Source of the DNA: a virus
IMG/VR virus record: IMGVR_UViG_3300049215_000481
Span: 62,001-126,000 of that record
Length of the DNA: 64,000 bases
Direction: 5' to 3' (one strand)
Position 1 is the stretch's first letter, and the number at the start of each line of letters is the position of its first letter. The notes beneath the pieces were generated by a model that was given only the letters and a program-made list of their open reading frames with translations, was not told where the DNA came from and ran no database searches. Position numbers and translations under genes: made by a program. Shown here in pieces: positions 50,046-59,568 of the stretch.

Positions 50046-50221
50046 GCAACCAGAAGAACGTGAAGAAGAGACTCGACGAGATCGCCGCCGCCATCAAGGC
50101 CGGCGCCAACCCGGAGAAGTTCAGCGCAGAGATGGACCGACTGCTCGGCACGGAGATGACGGAGCGGGACCACGTCGCCGAGGCGACCTGGGAGCATGGG
50201 CGCGAGGCCAACCGTGAGTGA
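50042..50221 (+). CDS. Small helical protein (59 aa)
   Basis: GTG start overlapping the previous TGA. Sequence SNQKNVKKRLDEIAAAIKAG followed by NPEKFSAEMDRLLGTEM is a two-helix pattern. It ends GREANRE with the stop overlapping the next gene. Short, but frame, codon use and coupling support it. Confidence 0.58.
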   Translation: MSNQKNVKKRLDEIAAAIKAGANPEKFSAEMDRLLGTEMTERDHVAEATWEHGREANRE

Positions 50222-50561
50222 CGTGACCGAGCGCCTCGATAGGATGGAAGCGAAGCTCCGCGACATGCACACTGGAGGTCACGTCGACGACGAGACGTTC
50301 CACAAGGGCCTGCTCGTTCTCGCGTACGAGCACGTACTGCTCGGCGACGCCGAAGAGGCGAAGAGGTTGGTCGGAGGTGTCTCGGTCGAGTACGCGCAGA
50401 ACACCTTGGCCAGGCATATGGGGGACGACCCGGCGTTCCACGCGACTGTAACGGCGCTGGCTCGCTTCCTCGACCCCATCATTCCAGAGGTTCAGGAAGA
50501 CGAGCCAGAAGTAGCCGTCGTGCTGGTGCAGAAGGTCCAGGATCAGGGATTGAAGAACTGA
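50214..50561 (+). CDS. Helical protein of unknown function (115 aa)
   Basis: Chosen start is GTG 50214 in the GTGAGTGA overlap; ATG 50196 is an alternative. Mostly helical (VTERLDRMEAKLRDMHTG, KGLLVLAYEHVLLGDAEEAK). Fourth gene of the class A unit. The 3' end overlaps the convergent gene by 19 bases. Confidence 0.58.
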   Translation: MSDVTERLDRMEAKLRDMHTGGHVDDETFHKGLLVLAYEHVLLGDAEEAKRLVGGVSVEYAQNTLARHMGDDPAFHATVTALARFLDPIIPEVQEDEPEVAVVLVQKVQDQGLKN

Positions 50562-50932
50562 AGCTGGACTTTCCCGTCCGGCATGATCTCGATCATTCTG
50601 ACACCTGCCGCCCGCATCGTTCGCTCGATGGAAGCCATGTCGATGGCTCCTGCTGGAACGATCTCCGGCGTAGGGAGCCTGATCGATACCTGCGGAGTTT
50701 CACCACGCAGCTTCGCCCTCGCGTCCTCGGCGGCGCGCTTCAAGATCTCCGCGACGAACGCGGTCCCTGGCGCGATGCCGTAGACCCCCTTGGCGTGCTG
50801 TCGTGCCTTCACGACTGTCTGTACGTCGTGCGCGAGAGCACGCTCTAGCGCCCACTGGTACAGCTCTTCCCGCCGTTCCTGCGGCGTGGAAGGTGGCGGA
50901 TGAGTCCGCCGTGGTTCTGTTTCGTTCGCCAT
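50543..50932 (-). CDS. Protein of unknown function (129 aa), minus-strand
   Basis: An ATG start with an AGAAG element upstream. A helical N-terminal half (ERREELYQWALERALAHD, VVKARQHAKGVYGIAPGTAF) and a short beta end (RMIEIMPDGKVQLQFFNP). It stands alone, with no class A motif. A run of C residues and an inverted repeat GGTTT / AAACC lie just upstream. No family recognised. Confidence 0.58.
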   Translation of the reverse strand: MANETEPRRTHPPPSTPQERREELYQWALERALAHDVQTVVKARQHAKGVYGIAPGTAFVAEILKRAAEDARAKLRGETPQVSIRLPTPEIVPAGAIDMASIERTMRAAGVRMIEIMPDGKVQLQFFNP

Positions 50933-51048
50933 CTTCTTGGTCCCCCCCCAACGGTTTTAGTTACGAAACCAATTCTTGCTGTAACGGGAGTGGCCGTCAA
51001 GACCTGGACGCGCGTTCAGTGGCGCGTACCAGGATGAACCAGGAACGG

Positions 51049-51059
51049 ACGCAATCTTC
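51049..51059 (+). promoter_or_regulatory. Class B motif upstream of connector genes
   Basis: ACGCAATCTTC, ending 8 bases before ATG 51068. No extended stem around this copy and no clear ribosome site. Confidence 0.64.
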
Positions 51060-51067
51060 TCGGGGCG

Positions 51068-51466
51068 ATGCTCCTTTCCTGCAGGTTCCTGAACGACGTC
51101 GGCAGCGTCAACAGCTTCGAGTACGTCAGCCAGGTCGAGATCTACGCCGGGGACACCCAGACCCTGTACTTCCAGCTCATCGACGCGAGCCTGGACCGCC
51201 CGGAGCAAGGGTTTCAGCCGTCGGGCCGGCGCTACATGCCGGCCGCGGGCGCCTCCCTCGTCGTCACGCTCATGAACGTCGACGACGCGAAGAAGGTCGT
51301 GCGGACGGCGACTCAGCCGTACCCGCAGGACCCCTCGATCTGGTCGATCCCCATCCTGGCGACCGACCCTCTGCTCGGGTCCATCAACCTCAAGATGGTG
51401 CTGACAGAGGGGCCGAAGTCGCTCGGCTTCACCTCGCAGCCCGGCGCCCTCCTCCGGGTGCGGTAG
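51068..51466 (+). CDS. Virion protein of unknown role (132 aa)
   Basis: Beta-rich: FEYVSQVEIYAGDTQTLYFQ, ASLVVTLMNVDDAKKVV, SINLKMVLTEGPKSLGF. Small beta proteins at this place are often head-tail connector or neck components. First gene of a class B transcript. Four bases before the next gene. Confidence 0.6.
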   Translation: MLLSCRFLNDVGSVNSFEYVSQVEIYAGDTQTLYFQLIDASLDRPEQGFQPSGRRYMPAAGASLVVTLMNVDDAKKVVRTATQPYPQDPSIWSIPILATDPLLGSINLKMVLTEGPKSLGFTSQPGALLRVR

Positions 51467-51469
51467 TCC

Positions 51470-52318
51470 ATGGCCGACTACACGAACAGCAAGGGCGGCC
51501 TCGGCGAGGTCTTCCCGATCGGGCAGGTCGCGGCCGACTGGGCGCGCACGGAGCCGCTCGTCACGCCGGAGAAGCTCGTCCAGCGTCACCTGTGGGGCCT
51601 CCCGCTCGTGAGCGGCATGAAGGACCCGATCACGGGCGTCGCCGCGCGCATCACGTCCGACATGCTCGTCGACTTCATCGACAAGGCGGCAGCGACCGCG
51701 GAGCTGGACACCGGACTGACCATCTTCCCGATGCAGATCGAGAAGAAGTTCGAGTGGTCGCTGAAGGACTACCAGTCGTACGGCTACTTCAAGATCCCCC
51801 ACCGCCCCGTCGCCTCGATCGAGTCGATGACGGTGAACCTGTCCGACAACAGCGACGTCTACAACGTGCCGCTGGAGTGGATCGAGACCGCGAACCTGCA
51901 GTGGGGCCAGCTCAACATCATCCCGCTGACGGTCGCGCTGATGGGCGGGAACAGCACCGGCATCCCGACGACGGGCGGAGGCATGGCCTTCCTCTCGGCG
52001 TTCCAGGGGCGCATGAACTGGATTCCTGCCTTCTGGAAGATCCGGTACACGATCGGCTTCCCGCAGGGCGCTCTCCCGAAGATGGTGAACGAGCTGATCG
52101 GCGTCATCGCGGCGATGGACGTCCTCAGCCAGCTCGGCGCCACGTACGGCAAGTCGTCGGGCTCCTCGATGTCGATCGACGGCTTCTCGCAGAGCGTGAG
52201 CACGCCCGGCCCCGAGATCTTCAAGACACGCCTCGCGGACCTCGAAGCGAAGCGGCAGATGCTCGTCCGAAAGCTGAAGAATCTCTACAGTCTTCGTCTC
52301 TTCTCAGATAACGTCTGA
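51470..52318 (+). CDS. Probable head-tail connector / adaptor protein (282 aa)
   Basis: Begins MADYTNSKGGLGEVFPIGQV. An alternating helix/strand protein with a conserved-looking hydrophobic centre (GQLNIIPLTVALMGGNSTGI, WIPAFWKIRYTIGFPQGALP) and a C-terminal helical part (LADLEAKRQMLVRKLKNLYS). Size and position after the capsid suggest a head-completion or portal-adaptor function. Not proven. Confidence 0.6.
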   Translation: MADYTNSKGGLGEVFPIGQVAADWARTEPLVTPEKLVQRHLWGLPLVSGMKDPITGVAARITSDMLVDFIDKAAATAELDTGLTIFPMQIEKKFEWSLKDYQSYGYFKIPHRPVASIESMTVNLSDNSDVYNVPLEWIETANLQWGQLNIIPLTVALMGGNSTGIPTTGGGMAFLSAFQGRMNWIPAFWKIRYTIGFPQGALPKMVNELIGVIAAMDVLSQLGATYGKSSGSSMSIDGFSQSVSTPGPEIFKTRLADLEAKRQMLVRKLKNLYSLRLFSDNV

Positions 52319-52346
52319 CCTAGGTCGTTCGGTAACGTTTCAACGA

Positions 52347-52358
52347 GCCGCAATCTTC
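52347..52358 (+). promoter_or_regulatory. Class B motif upstream of HNH and Nudix/kinase genes
   Basis: GCCGCAATCTTC, ending 8 bases before ATG 52367. Starts the transcript for the endonuclease and the two kinase-like genes. Confidence 0.68.
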
Positions 52359-52366
52359 GATTCGCG

Positions 52367-52897
52367 ATGCGGCAGGTGTCCTTCCACTTCATGCACAAGA
52401 AGCGTCCGACCTCCCGCCACGCGCAGGAGGACAAGGACGGGTGGGTGCGGATGTACCAGCAGGGGAAGAGCTATCGCGAGATCGCGGTAGCGTTCGACGT
52501 ACCGTATCCGAGCGTCTTCTACTATGTCAGGAAGACCCTCGGCATCACTGACGGACGGAAGCCCGGACGCAAGAAAAAGTACACGGATCTTTCTCCTCGC
52601 CAGGTCCAGCGCAACTGCCAGCTCAGGAACTCGTACGGCATCTCTCTCGACGAGTACGCAGTATTGAAGGAGTCGCAGGGTGGCGTCTGCGCGATTTGCG
52701 AACTGCCGCCGAAGAACGGCAAGACGTCGACAAGTGCACTGCACGTAGATCACGACCACGAGACTGGTCGAGTGCGTGGGCTGCTCTGTCAGAAGTGCAA
52801 CCCAGCTCTCGGCCAGTTCAACGACGACCCAGACCTGCTGGAGCGTGCGGCCTCGTACCTGCGCCTTCACCGTGAAGCTCAGAAGGTGGCTGCGTAG
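52367..52897 (+). CDS. HNH / endonuclease VII-like endonuclease with N-terminal HTH
   Basis: 176 residues. The N-terminus has a resolvase-type helix-turn-helix ([30 protein letters not shown]), not seen in the other copies. The nuclease core follows: [36 protein letters not shown] and [19 protein letters not shown]. Stop overlaps the next GTG (TAGTG). Probably a mobile endonuclease that acquired a different targeting domain. Confidence 0.8.
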   Translation: MRQVSFHFMHKKRPTSRHAQEDKDGWVRMYQQGKSYREIAVAFDVPYPSVFYYVRKTLGITDGRKPGRKKKYTDLSPRQVQRNCQLRNSYGISLDEYAVLKESQGGVCAICELPPKNGKTSTSALHVDHDHETGRVRGLLCQKCNPALGQFNDDPDLLERAASYLRLHREAQKVAA

Positions 52898-55737
52898 TGG
52901 CTGAAGTCGCTCTGATCACCGCATACAACGGCCACGGCCAGCTCCTCTTCGGGAAGCGCAAGGACAACGGCCGCTGGACCCTCCCGGGCGGTCACTTCGA
53001 GGAGGGCGAGACTCCCGAGCAGGCGGCGCGCCGCGAGATGTTCGAGGAGACGGGTCTGCACGCGCAGACTCTCGTCCCGTTCGCCACGTTCACGAACCCG
53101 CAGGGCATCACACTGCACTGCTTCTCCGCGTTCGTCACCGGCGAGCCCCACAGCAACTTCGACCCCGACGACGAGGTCGAGAAGTGGGAGTTCGTTGACA
53201 TCGAGAACGGCATCCCGTCGAAGATCTGGGAGCACCTCCACGGTCCGCAGGACGATCAGAACCTCGTCCGCCGCGTGTTCGAGGCTGAGGGCCTGTCGAA
53301 GGCCGAGGAGCCGCTGGCGAAGGCCAAGTGGCGCGTCAAGGACAGCGACGTCTACACCACGTACGAGTTCCCCGACGAGGAGTCGGCGAAGGAGTACCGG
53401 AAGAAGGCGGGCAGCAAGTACGAAGACGACTGGAAGGGCATCGGCGTCTGTGAGGTGAAGGGGAAGCGCGTGGTCGCCCGCGCGTGGAGCGACTCTAACC
53501 TCGACGACTTCACGTCGCTCGCGGTGAAGATGGGAGGCAAGATCGTCGACGCCGACGACATGGACGACCTCGTGTCGCCGGAGCGCTTCCGCGAGCTGGG
53601 GAAGGCCGAGGACGAGGTCGGCAGGCTCCTGGAGCATCCCTCGCCGCACGAGCGCACGCTCGCGCTGAAGCTCAACACCGTCACGCCGCGCCACCTGCAG
53701 ACGGCCTCGCTCGACCCGCACCCAGACGTGCACTCGCTCGCCATCGCGAACCCGCAGTTCGGGCACGCGGAGGCACACCACCTGATGTCGGCTTCTGCCG
53801 GCAGCGACGGGAAGTTCCCGCTCGTGCAGCAGCACGAGTTCCTGCGCCAGCACGACCGCGTTCGGCCGTACCACCTCGTCTCGTTCGTGAACAACGCTCG
53901 CGCTCACGCCGCGGGCGACGACCTCGACCGCGCGCTGACCATCGCTGTCGGCCACCCCAGCCTGCCGCCTGTCATGGTGCGGTCTCTGTACCTCGACCCG
54001 CGCACCTCAGCGGCGCACCGCCTCGCCCTAGTGGGTCATATGAAGGCGCCTGTCGACGTCCTGGAGCACGCCCTCCACACGGGCCTCATCGTCCCGTCGG
54101 CCGAGGCGACCTCACTCGCACAGGCTGCGGTCGCACACCCCTCCCTCCCCCACAGCTCCGTCGAGCACGTCGTCAAGATGGCCGGTGACCGAGGCGAGCC
54201 GCACGTCGTCGCCATCGCGACCCACGCTCTCAAGACGAACGCCACGTCGCCGGAGATGAAGGAGCACCTCTTCACGCAGACGCTCCTGAAGCCGCGCTCC
54301 GCAGCCTCGCGCGCGCTCCTGAACGCGTTCCTGGAGGGGCCCTCGGCGAAGCCCGAGGACCGCCAGCGCGCTCTCGGGCAGTTGCTGAACAAGTCCGAGC
54401 CGCTCGCGAAGGCCGTCGCCCCGCAGCACTTCAGCTCCATCGTGAAGGCGCTCGACCCCGAAGCTCACAAGCTCGTTGACCACAAGCCAGACCTGTCCGC
54501 GCACCCGCAGTCGCACGGCGCCGAGGTCCAGGCGTATCACCACAACGTCGTGAACAGCGCCCAGCGCGTTGGCGCGCACTCCAGCGGCAGCGCTGGCCTC
54601 GGCGGTGGCATCACGCGCAAGAAGGTGTTCCGCTACCAGGTCCCGGGTCAAACAGAGCCCGGCAAGGCCATGGTGAAGCCCTATCACGAGCGTGTCATCC
54701 AGCGCTGCAGCAAGTGGATGAAGTATCCGATCCAGGGCTGGGCCGAAATGACGACGCAGGCCCTCTTCCACGCAGGCGGCATCGGGCACCTCCACCAGAA
54801 GGTCCACGTCACAGAGCACAACATGGGTCCGGGGCACGAGCACGAGCCCGCCCTGGTCGTGCACCTCGCCCCGAATCACCTCGCGGTCACGGACGGCGGT
54901 CGGACCTACTACAAGCCCGAGCAACACGACCTGGACGTGCGGAAGATCGCGCTGATGGACTTCCTTACGAACAACAACGACCGCCACGGTGGGAACTTGA
55001 TGTTCAACGCCGACACCGGCGCACCGCTCGCGATCGACCACTCGCGGAACTTCCAGTACATCCGTCCGGCGCAGGACCGTTTGTCGCTGGACCGCACGCC
55101 CGACGGCGAGGACACGTTCAAGAACTACGCAACCGGTGCGCTCCACGGCATCGCCAGTCCGGTCACGGAGGATGTCCGCCGCAACTACGACTACGACAAG
55201 CCGGGTGACCGCCAGCGCGCCCTGTACGACGCGCAGCTCGACGGCATGCGGAAGTACGCCCCGGCCTTCGAGTGGTGGGACGAGGCGGGTCCGAAGATCC
55301 GCCAGGAGTTCCACAAGCGCCTCGACCAGATCAAGGACCCGGAGGTGCGCGACCACCTGAAGCGCAACTTCGATGCGCGCGCCGACTGGCTCGACGAGCG
55401 CGGGCATTTCGGCTTGGAGAACTACGGCGGCGACTGGTACCACGACGCCGTTCCGATGTACAAACCGGACCAGCTCTCCGAGGCGGAGAAGGACGACCCC
55501 GAGGCCGTGGCCCGCTTCAACGAGCGTATCCGCGCGAAGCAGGACGCAGAGAAGAAGGCGCGCGCGGACAAGCGCAACGCGAAGAAGGCGTATCAGAACT
55601 GGCTCAACGAGAAGCCGCAGTACCCGCACCACATCATGAGCCTGCCTCGCGAGCAGATCGACCAACACCCGGACTGGAAGAAGTACGTCGAAGCGTACGA
55701 TCCGTGGCTCGCGCGACGGCCGGCGGAGGCAGCGTAA
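52897..55737 (+). CDS. Nudix hydrolase + helical repeats + HipA/PI3K-like kinase fusion
   Basis: 946 residues from GTG. Residues 1-130: Nudix hydrolase with a complete Nudix box, [18 protein letters not shown] followed by FEETGL. Residues ~240-540: repeated helical units of the type 'HPSLPxxxVxxL', like HEAT/ARM variants. Residues ~585-720: a kinase-like core with KAMVKPYHE (Lys594 candidate), catalytic loop [17 protein letters not shown] (Asp695, Asn700) and LAIDHSRNF (Asp714 metal), the HipA / PI3-4-kinase pattern. A charged helical C-terminus follows. Located among virion genes, so it may be packaged and injected; this is inferred. Confidence 0.8.
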   Translation: MAEVALITAYNGHGQLLFGKRKDNGRWTLPGGHFEEGETPEQAARREMFEETGLHAQTLVPFATFTNPQGITLHCFSAFVTGEPHSNFDPDDEVEKWEFVDIENGIPSKIWEHLHGPQDDQNLVRRVFEAEGLSKAEEPLAKAKWRVKDSDVYTTYEFPDEESAKEYRKKAGSKYEDDWKGIGVCEVKGKRVVARAWSDSNLDDFTSLAVKMGGKIVDADDMDDLVSPERFRELGKAEDEVGRLLEHPSPHERTLALKLNTVTPRHLQTASLDPHPDVHSLAIANPQFGHAEAHHLMSASAGSDGKFPLVQQHEFLRQHDRVRPYHLVSFVNNARAHAAGDDLDRALTIAVGHPSLPPVMVRSLYLDPRTSAAHRLALVGHMKAPVDVLEHALHTGLIVPSAEATSLAQAAVAHPSLPHSSVEHVVKMAGDRGEPHVVAIATHALKTNATSPEMKEHLFTQTLLKPRSAASRALLNAFLEGPSAKPEDRQRALGQLLNKSEPLAKAVAPQHFSSIVKALDPEAHKLVDHKPDLSAHPQSHGAEVQAYHHNVVNSAQRVGAHSSGSAGLGGGITRKKVFRYQVPGQTEPGKAMVKPYHERVIQRCSKWMKYPIQGWAEMTTQALFHAGGIGHLHQKVHVTEHNMGPGHEHEPALVVHLAPNHLAVTDGGRTYYKPEQHDLDVRKIALMDFLTNNNDRHGGNLMFNADTGAPLAIDHSRNFQYIRPAQDRLSLDRTPDGEDTFKNYATGALHGIASPVTEDVRRNYDYDKPGDRQRALYDAQLDGMRKYAPAFEWWDEAGPKIRQEFHKRLDQIKDPEVRDHLKRNFDARADWLDERGHFGLENYGGDWYHDAVPMYKPDQLSEAEKDDPEAVARFNERIRAKQDAEKKARADKRNAKKAYQNWLNEKPQYPHHIMSLPREQIDQHPDWKKYVEAYDPWLARRPAEAA

Positions 55738-57081
55738 ATGCGCGTCGTAGTGACGGACCACATGACCGACAAGTCCAAGCTCTACGAGGGCACGGACGAC
55801 GTGATTGAGCAGCGCCTGCTGTTCGACTACCCGTGGCTGCGTCCGGAGGACGACTCAGATCGCGACCTGCACGCCACCCTGGAACATCTGGACGCCACAG
55901 GCGCCTATCAGGTCTTCGTCGAGGAGGAGCCGCTCACGAAGAGCAATCTTGAGCGCAAGGACCTCGCGAACCACCCCGTCATCGCGTCGATGCTCGGCTT
56001 CATCCCCACCTCCACGCCCGAGTTCCAGGCAGCACGCTGGATGTCCGGCGGGCGCGACATCCCGATCGAAGCCGTTCGCCGCGCGCTCTACGACGAGGAC
56101 GGGAACATTGAGCACGCTGCCCTGAAGGCCTACGGGTTCGAGATCAACGACACCAACATCAAGGCTCTCCACGCGGTCCGCGGCATGGGCGACTTCTCCA
56201 AGTCGGAGGAGTTGGCCGCGACCGCTGGTTCTGTCATCGCGGCGCACGCCGAAGGTGAGGACGTCGCGCAGGCGCTCCGCCGCGCGTACAAGGACCAGTT
56301 CGTGCTCCCCGTCGCACTCGCCGGAAAGCACTCGAAGGGGTCGCTCGTCGCTCGCGACGAGGCCACGCACTCGACCTGGCTCCTGAAGCCGGGCTCGGGG
56401 AAGGCCGGCGCTGCCGCCGGCAGCTCCCAAGACCCGTCCACGCAGAGCGCCCGCGAGGCTGCCTGGTACCACATCGCGAAGGAGTGGGGCCTTTGGAGCA
56501 GCTTCCCCCGCGCGGAGCTGATCCTCATCGACGGCCAGCAGTACGCCGCGCTCCAGCTCCTGCCGTGGAGCTACAAGACCGCCGAGAAGCGTCGCGTGTC
56601 GGAGCCGGGCATCGTCCGCAAGGTCCTGGCACCGTACCTGACCGACGGCGTGCTCCACCAGTGGGCGATCATGGACTTCGTCCTCGGCAACCCCGACTCG
56701 CACGGCCAGAACGTCATGGTCGATGACGAGGGGGACGTGAAGCTCATCGACCACGGCTCGGCGTTCGCCGGTCCTGCCTTCGACCCCGCACACGACAACG
56801 ACTCGTTCGTCCCCTACTACCTGCGCGCGTGGGCCCCGCGGCAGAACTTCAACGCCTTCACGACCGACGAGAAGCTCCGCTACATGCCGCGCGTGTCTGC
56901 GTCCACCGCCGCACGCATCAGCCAGTGGGTCCTGGGGCTCAACGCGGGCGCCGTCCAGGCGCTCTGCCACCGCTACGGCATCAACCCGGCCCCGACGCTC
57001 GACCGCCTCGCCCGGGTGAAGGCTGCGGTCGCCTCGGCACCGGCTGACGAGGCGATCAACCGGCTCTGGGTCACGACGTAG
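55738..57081 (+). CDS. HipA/PI3K-like kinase-domain protein (447 aa)
   Basis: Starts one base after the previous stop. The C-terminal half holds a kinase-like core: HSTWLLKPGSGKAG (Lys217 candidate ATP contact), SAREAAWYHIAKEW (Glu helix), catalytic loop MDFVLGNPDSHGQNVMV (Asp320, Asn325) and KLIDHGSAFAG (Asp338 metal). The N-terminal ~190 residues are a separate helical/mixed domain (LLFDYPWLRPEDDSD; EFQAARWMSGGRD). Related in motif, though not closely in sequence, to the kinase part of the preceding protein. Substrate unknown. Confidence 0.75.
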   Translation: MRVVVTDHMTDKSKLYEGTDDVIEQRLLFDYPWLRPEDDSDRDLHATLEHLDATGAYQVFVEEEPLTKSNLERKDLANHPVIASMLGFIPTSTPEFQAARWMSGGRDIPIEAVRRALYDEDGNIEHAALKAYGFEINDTNIKALHAVRGMGDFSKSEELAATAGSVIAAHAEGEDVAQALRRAYKDQFVLPVALAGKHSKGSLVARDEATHSTWLLKPGSGKAGAAAGSSQDPSTQSAREAAWYHIAKEWGLWSSFPRAELILIDGQQYAALQLLPWSYKTAEKRRVSEPGIVRKVLAPYLTDGVLHQWAIMDFVLGNPDSHGQNVMVDDEGDVKLIDHGSAFAGPAFDPAHDNDSFVPYYLRAWAPRQNFNAFTTDEKLRYMPRVSASTAARISQWVLGLNAGAVQALCHRYGINPAPTLDRLARVKAAVASAPADEAINRLWVTT

Positions 57082-57098
57082 CCTGGGAGACAACACTC

Positions 57099-57117
57099 GG
57101 GCCGCAATCTTAGGCCC
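57099..57117 (+). promoter_or_regulatory. Class B motif in a 5-bp hairpin abutting the start codon
   Basis: GGGCC / GGCCC flank the loop GCAATCTTA. The stem ends on the base before ATG 57118, leaving no room for any ribosome site. Confidence 0.7.
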
Positions 57118-57435
57118 ATGCGAGCCCTGGCAGTTCTCCTCCTGGTCCTCGCGTCGTGTTCCAGCACGTTCGCGTACACCGGCCCCACCGCGCTGGACCC
57201 GTTCATCTCCGTCGACACCCGCGTGGTGCTCGACAGCGTCTCGAACCAGCACTTCCCCGCGTGGAAGCACACCGGGATCGCGTCCGTGACCAACCCCTCG
57301 AACAACGAGATGGCCGTGGACGTCTCGTGCGACGTAACTCTCATGCTCGGCGTGGTCCTACCGCCGCGCTCGGTGACCGAGTTCTACCTGAACCCGTCCG
57401 ACCGCCTCTGCACGGTCAGCTACGCACGGTACTAG
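57118..57435 (+). CDS. Small secreted lipoprotein-like protein (105 aa)
   Basis: MRALAVLLLVLASCSSTFA is a signal peptide with lipobox LASC, so Cys14 is likely lipidated. The mature part is beta-rich (VSNQHFPAWKHTGIASVTN, EMAVDVSCDVTLMLGVVL) with two further Cys. Phage lipoproteins can act in superinfection exclusion or as outer spanins. The class B motif and missing ribosome site suggest a leaderless late message. Confidence 0.7.
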   Translation: MRALAVLLLVLASCSSTFAYTGPTALDPFISVDTRVVLDSVSNQHFPAWKHTGIASVTNPSNNEMAVDVSCDVTLMLGVVLPPRSVTEFYLNPSDRLCTVSYARY

Positions 57436-57438
57436 GCC

Positions 57439-57669
57439 ATGGAGAGGAAGTGGGACGAGGACGGCGAGCGCCACGAGGCGGTCACCGTAGTCGAACCCGT
57501 CGTCAACGGCGACTCTCTGACGCAGTTGATGCCGGAGACGTGTCTACTGTGTCAGCGTCGCGCGAAGATGGAGATCGTGCGCGGTGGAACGCTGCCCGAC
57601 TACTGCTGCAACGGCGGCTCATGGGGCTGGTGCTTCGTCAGCCGCATCGCCTGGGCGCGCGTCGACTAG
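57439..57669 (+). CDS. Small cysteine-containing protein (76 aa)
   Basis: Four bases after the lipoprotein gene. Contains TCLLCQRRAKMEI and YCCNGGSWGWC, which could hold one zinc or disulfides. Convergent with the minus-strand island by 4 bases. No family recognised. Confidence 0.58.
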   Translation: MERKWDEDGERHEAVTVVEPVVNGDSLTQLMPETCLLCQRRAKMEIVRGGTLPDYCCNGGSWGWCFVSRIAWARVD

Positions 57670-57905
57670 TGCTCCTGGTCAGCACGCTCGACCGCTCGCT
57701 GAGCCTCCTCGCGCGTCGCGAACTTGCCGACGAACACCTCAGGACCGCCCAGCTTGGGAATCCAGCCGTACCACTGCGGCGCCTCGGACTCGTAGACCTG
57801 TCGGAGGGCAACCTTCCCGTGTACGTCCCACTCGGGGAGGAGGTTCTGGGTGTACTCCGCCAGGTAGATGCCGGTGTTCTCGTGCCAGATCCACGTCTTC
57901 TTCAT
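57666..57905 (-). CDS. Small protein of unknown function (79 aa)
   Basis: Begins MKKTWIWHENTGIYLAEYTQ. Aromatic-rich strands (APQWYGWIPKLGGPEVFVG) then a helix (FATREEAQRAVERADQEH). This pattern, strands plus an 'F-x-T-x-x-E-A' helix, is common in small phage proteins of unknown function. ATGA overlap with the upstream small gene. Confidence 0.6.
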   Translation of the reverse strand: MKKTWIWHENTGIYLAEYTQNLLPEWDVHGKVALRQVYESEAPQWYGWIPKLGGPEVFVGKFATREEAQRAVERADQEH

Positions 57906-58039
57906 TCGTCGACCTCCTCGTCGTCGAACTCGCCGTCTTCGGCCTCTTCGACCTCCTCGTTGTCGTTCGCGACCTGATTGCGCTCGAACGTCTCCAGGTC
58001 GTCCTCGTAGACCTCAATCCCTTCGCACTCGTAGCACAT
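57902..58039 (-). CDS. Small acidic protein with CxxC (45 aa)
   Basis: ATG 58039 to TGA 57902. Sequence MCYECEGIEVYEDDLETFER then a run of Glu/Asp. Located between two real genes on the same strand, coupled to the next by ATGA; the start is one base after the 480-residue gene's stop. Highly acidic, perhaps a DNA mimic or polymerase contact, but unproven. Confidence 0.55.
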   Translation of the reverse strand: MCYECEGIEVYEDDLETFERNQVANDNEEVEEAEDGEFDDEEVDE

Positions 58040-58040
58040 T

Positions 58041-59483
58041 TTACGCGGCCTCCTTGGCCTTCTCGGCCTTCTTCGCTGCGCGCGCGGCCTTCTGCGCGGC
58101 CTTCTTCTCCGCCTTGGCGGCCTCCGCCTCGGCCGCCAGCTCGGACTCCACCTCGACGCGCTTCGCGTTCGCGGCGGACCAGTCGTCCACGTTCGAGTCG
58201 CGCGCGGGCTTCACCAGCTCGATGGCCCAGCACCGCGTGAGAACGGTCTGCTTGATGCCCGCGAAGCCCGGCTGCGCGTCGCGGGGGATGTAGACCTTGT
58301 GCTCCTTCACCGTACCGACGACGCGGTAGATGCTGCCGAGACTGAGGGCCTCCTTGGTCTTCCACGAGAACCGATTGCCCTGCTCGTCCTGCATCAGGTT
58401 GATGTGCGACGTGCCGTAGATCTCGTGGGTGAGGTCGACGACGCGGGTTACGACCAGCGTCCAAATGTCAGTCTTCTTGACCTCGCCCTGGAACTCGCTC
58501 TGCTGGGCCTTCTTGCGCTCCAGCTCCTTACCCATGAGGCGCTCTGAGAAGGCGATGATCGAAGCGGTCAGCCCCGAGCCGCGCGCGTCAGTCGAGTTCC
58601 CCTCGATGATGAGGCGCAGGTTGTGCTCGTAGTCCGACAACTCCTTGTCCTCTTCCTCGGCTTTCTCGAAGTAGGCCTTCGCGAACTCCAGGGCGACGGT
58701 GGCGCGCGTGAGGTCGGCGGCCGTCAGCTCCGTGATGAACTTGCGCTTGTCCTCGGCGCGCGCCGTGAGGTACCCGAGCACCAGGTCGGCCGTCGACTGG
58801 ACCGACGAGCCATCGAAGCGAGACTCGTTGATCGAGCGGGCCTTCGTGCGCGAGAGCCAGCCGTTCTCGCGGATGGACGCGGCCGTCGCGTGGAGGAACA
58901 CCGCCAGCGACCAACCGAGCACGCCCCCACCCCAGCCGCCGCCGAGGCCGTCCTCGTCCTCGCCGACTGACTCGACGAACGCGCCCAGCAGCTCCGCCCA
59001 GCGCGCGATGACCTCGGGAGAGTCGTGGCCCGTGAAGTCGCGGAGGCAGTTGCGTCCGACCTGGAGCTGGCGGCCGTCCTCGTGCGCGACGACGTAGGTG
59101 TCCAGCCGGCGGCGCTCCGTCTTGCAGTGATTGCAGAACGGCTTGACGGCGCGGAGGTCCTTCTCGACCTTGATGGAGTCCGTGCAGGGGACGCGGTGGA
59201 CGATGTTGCCCTTCTCCTCGTGCTGGAGAACGGCGACGAAGGTCCAGCCGGCGATCTTGGGCGACTGGCCAGATACCGTGACGACCTGGAAGTGCTTCGC
59301 CGGGACGGTGACCTCGCCGAGGGCGCCGATCACGGCCGGAACCACCTTCTCGCCCACGACCTCGTAGGTCGGCGGGACGAGCTTCAGCTTCTTGGCCTTC
59401 TTCGCGAGCCGCTCGAACTCGCGGACGAACTCACCGAAGTGGGAGGTGCGGATTTCGAAGGTGACCAGCTCCGTCGTGCTCAT
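58041..59483 (-). CDS. Conserved phage-type protein with zinc-finger and OB-like strands (480 aa)
   Basis: The N-terminal third is beta-rich (VTVPAKHFQVVTVSGQSPKI, GWTFVAVLQHEEKGNIVHRV), then a zinc-type site FCNHCKTERRRLDTYVV with QVGRNCLRDFTGHD. The middle is helical (DLTRATVALEFAKAYFEKAE). The last third looks like an OB-type barrel (IWTLVVTRVVDLTHEIYGTS) before an Ala/Lys tail. I recall this layout from hypothetical proteins of phages and plasmids but cannot name a function. It is isolated on the minus strand without a class A motif. Confidence 0.65.
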   Translation of the reverse strand: MSTTELVTFEIRTSHFGEFVREFERLAKKAKKLKLVPPTYEVVGEKVVPAVIGALGEVTVPAKHFQVVTVSGQSPKIAGWTFVAVLQHEEKGNIVHRVPCTDSIKVEKDLRAVKPFCNHCKTERRRLDTYVVAHEDGRQLQVGRNCLRDFTGHDSPEVIARWAELLGAFVESVGEDEDGLGGGWGGGVLGWSLAVFLHATAASIRENGWLSRTKARSINESRFDGSSVQSTADLVLGYLTARAEDKRKFITELTAADLTRATVALEFAKAYFEKAEEEDKELSDYEHNLRLIIEGNSTDARGSGLTASIIAFSERLMGKELERKKAQQSEFQGEVKKTDIWTLVVTRVVDLTHEIYGTSHINLMQDEQGNRFSWKTKEALSLGSIYRVVGTVKEHKVYIPRDAQPGFAGIKQTVLTRCWAIELVKPARDSNVDDWSAANAKRVEVESELAAEAEAAKAEKKAAQKAARAAKKAEKAKEAA

Positions 59484-59568
59484 GGAAAGTACGTTACAGG
59501 CGTTCCACCCATTTTACAACCCCCGCACTTGCCCACCATGTGCGATAGGTGAACAGTGCGTCATCGCC

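Noticed and set aside
50942-50951. Run of C residues before the 50932 gene as a phase-variation tract
   Set aside because: It lies upstream of the start and is short; without population data there is no evidence for variation.
55944-55952. GCAATCTT matches inside the 447-aa kinase-like gene and (near 60222) inside an HNH gene
   Set aside because: They are in coding sequence, lack the CCG lead and hairpin, and are not close to a downstream start.
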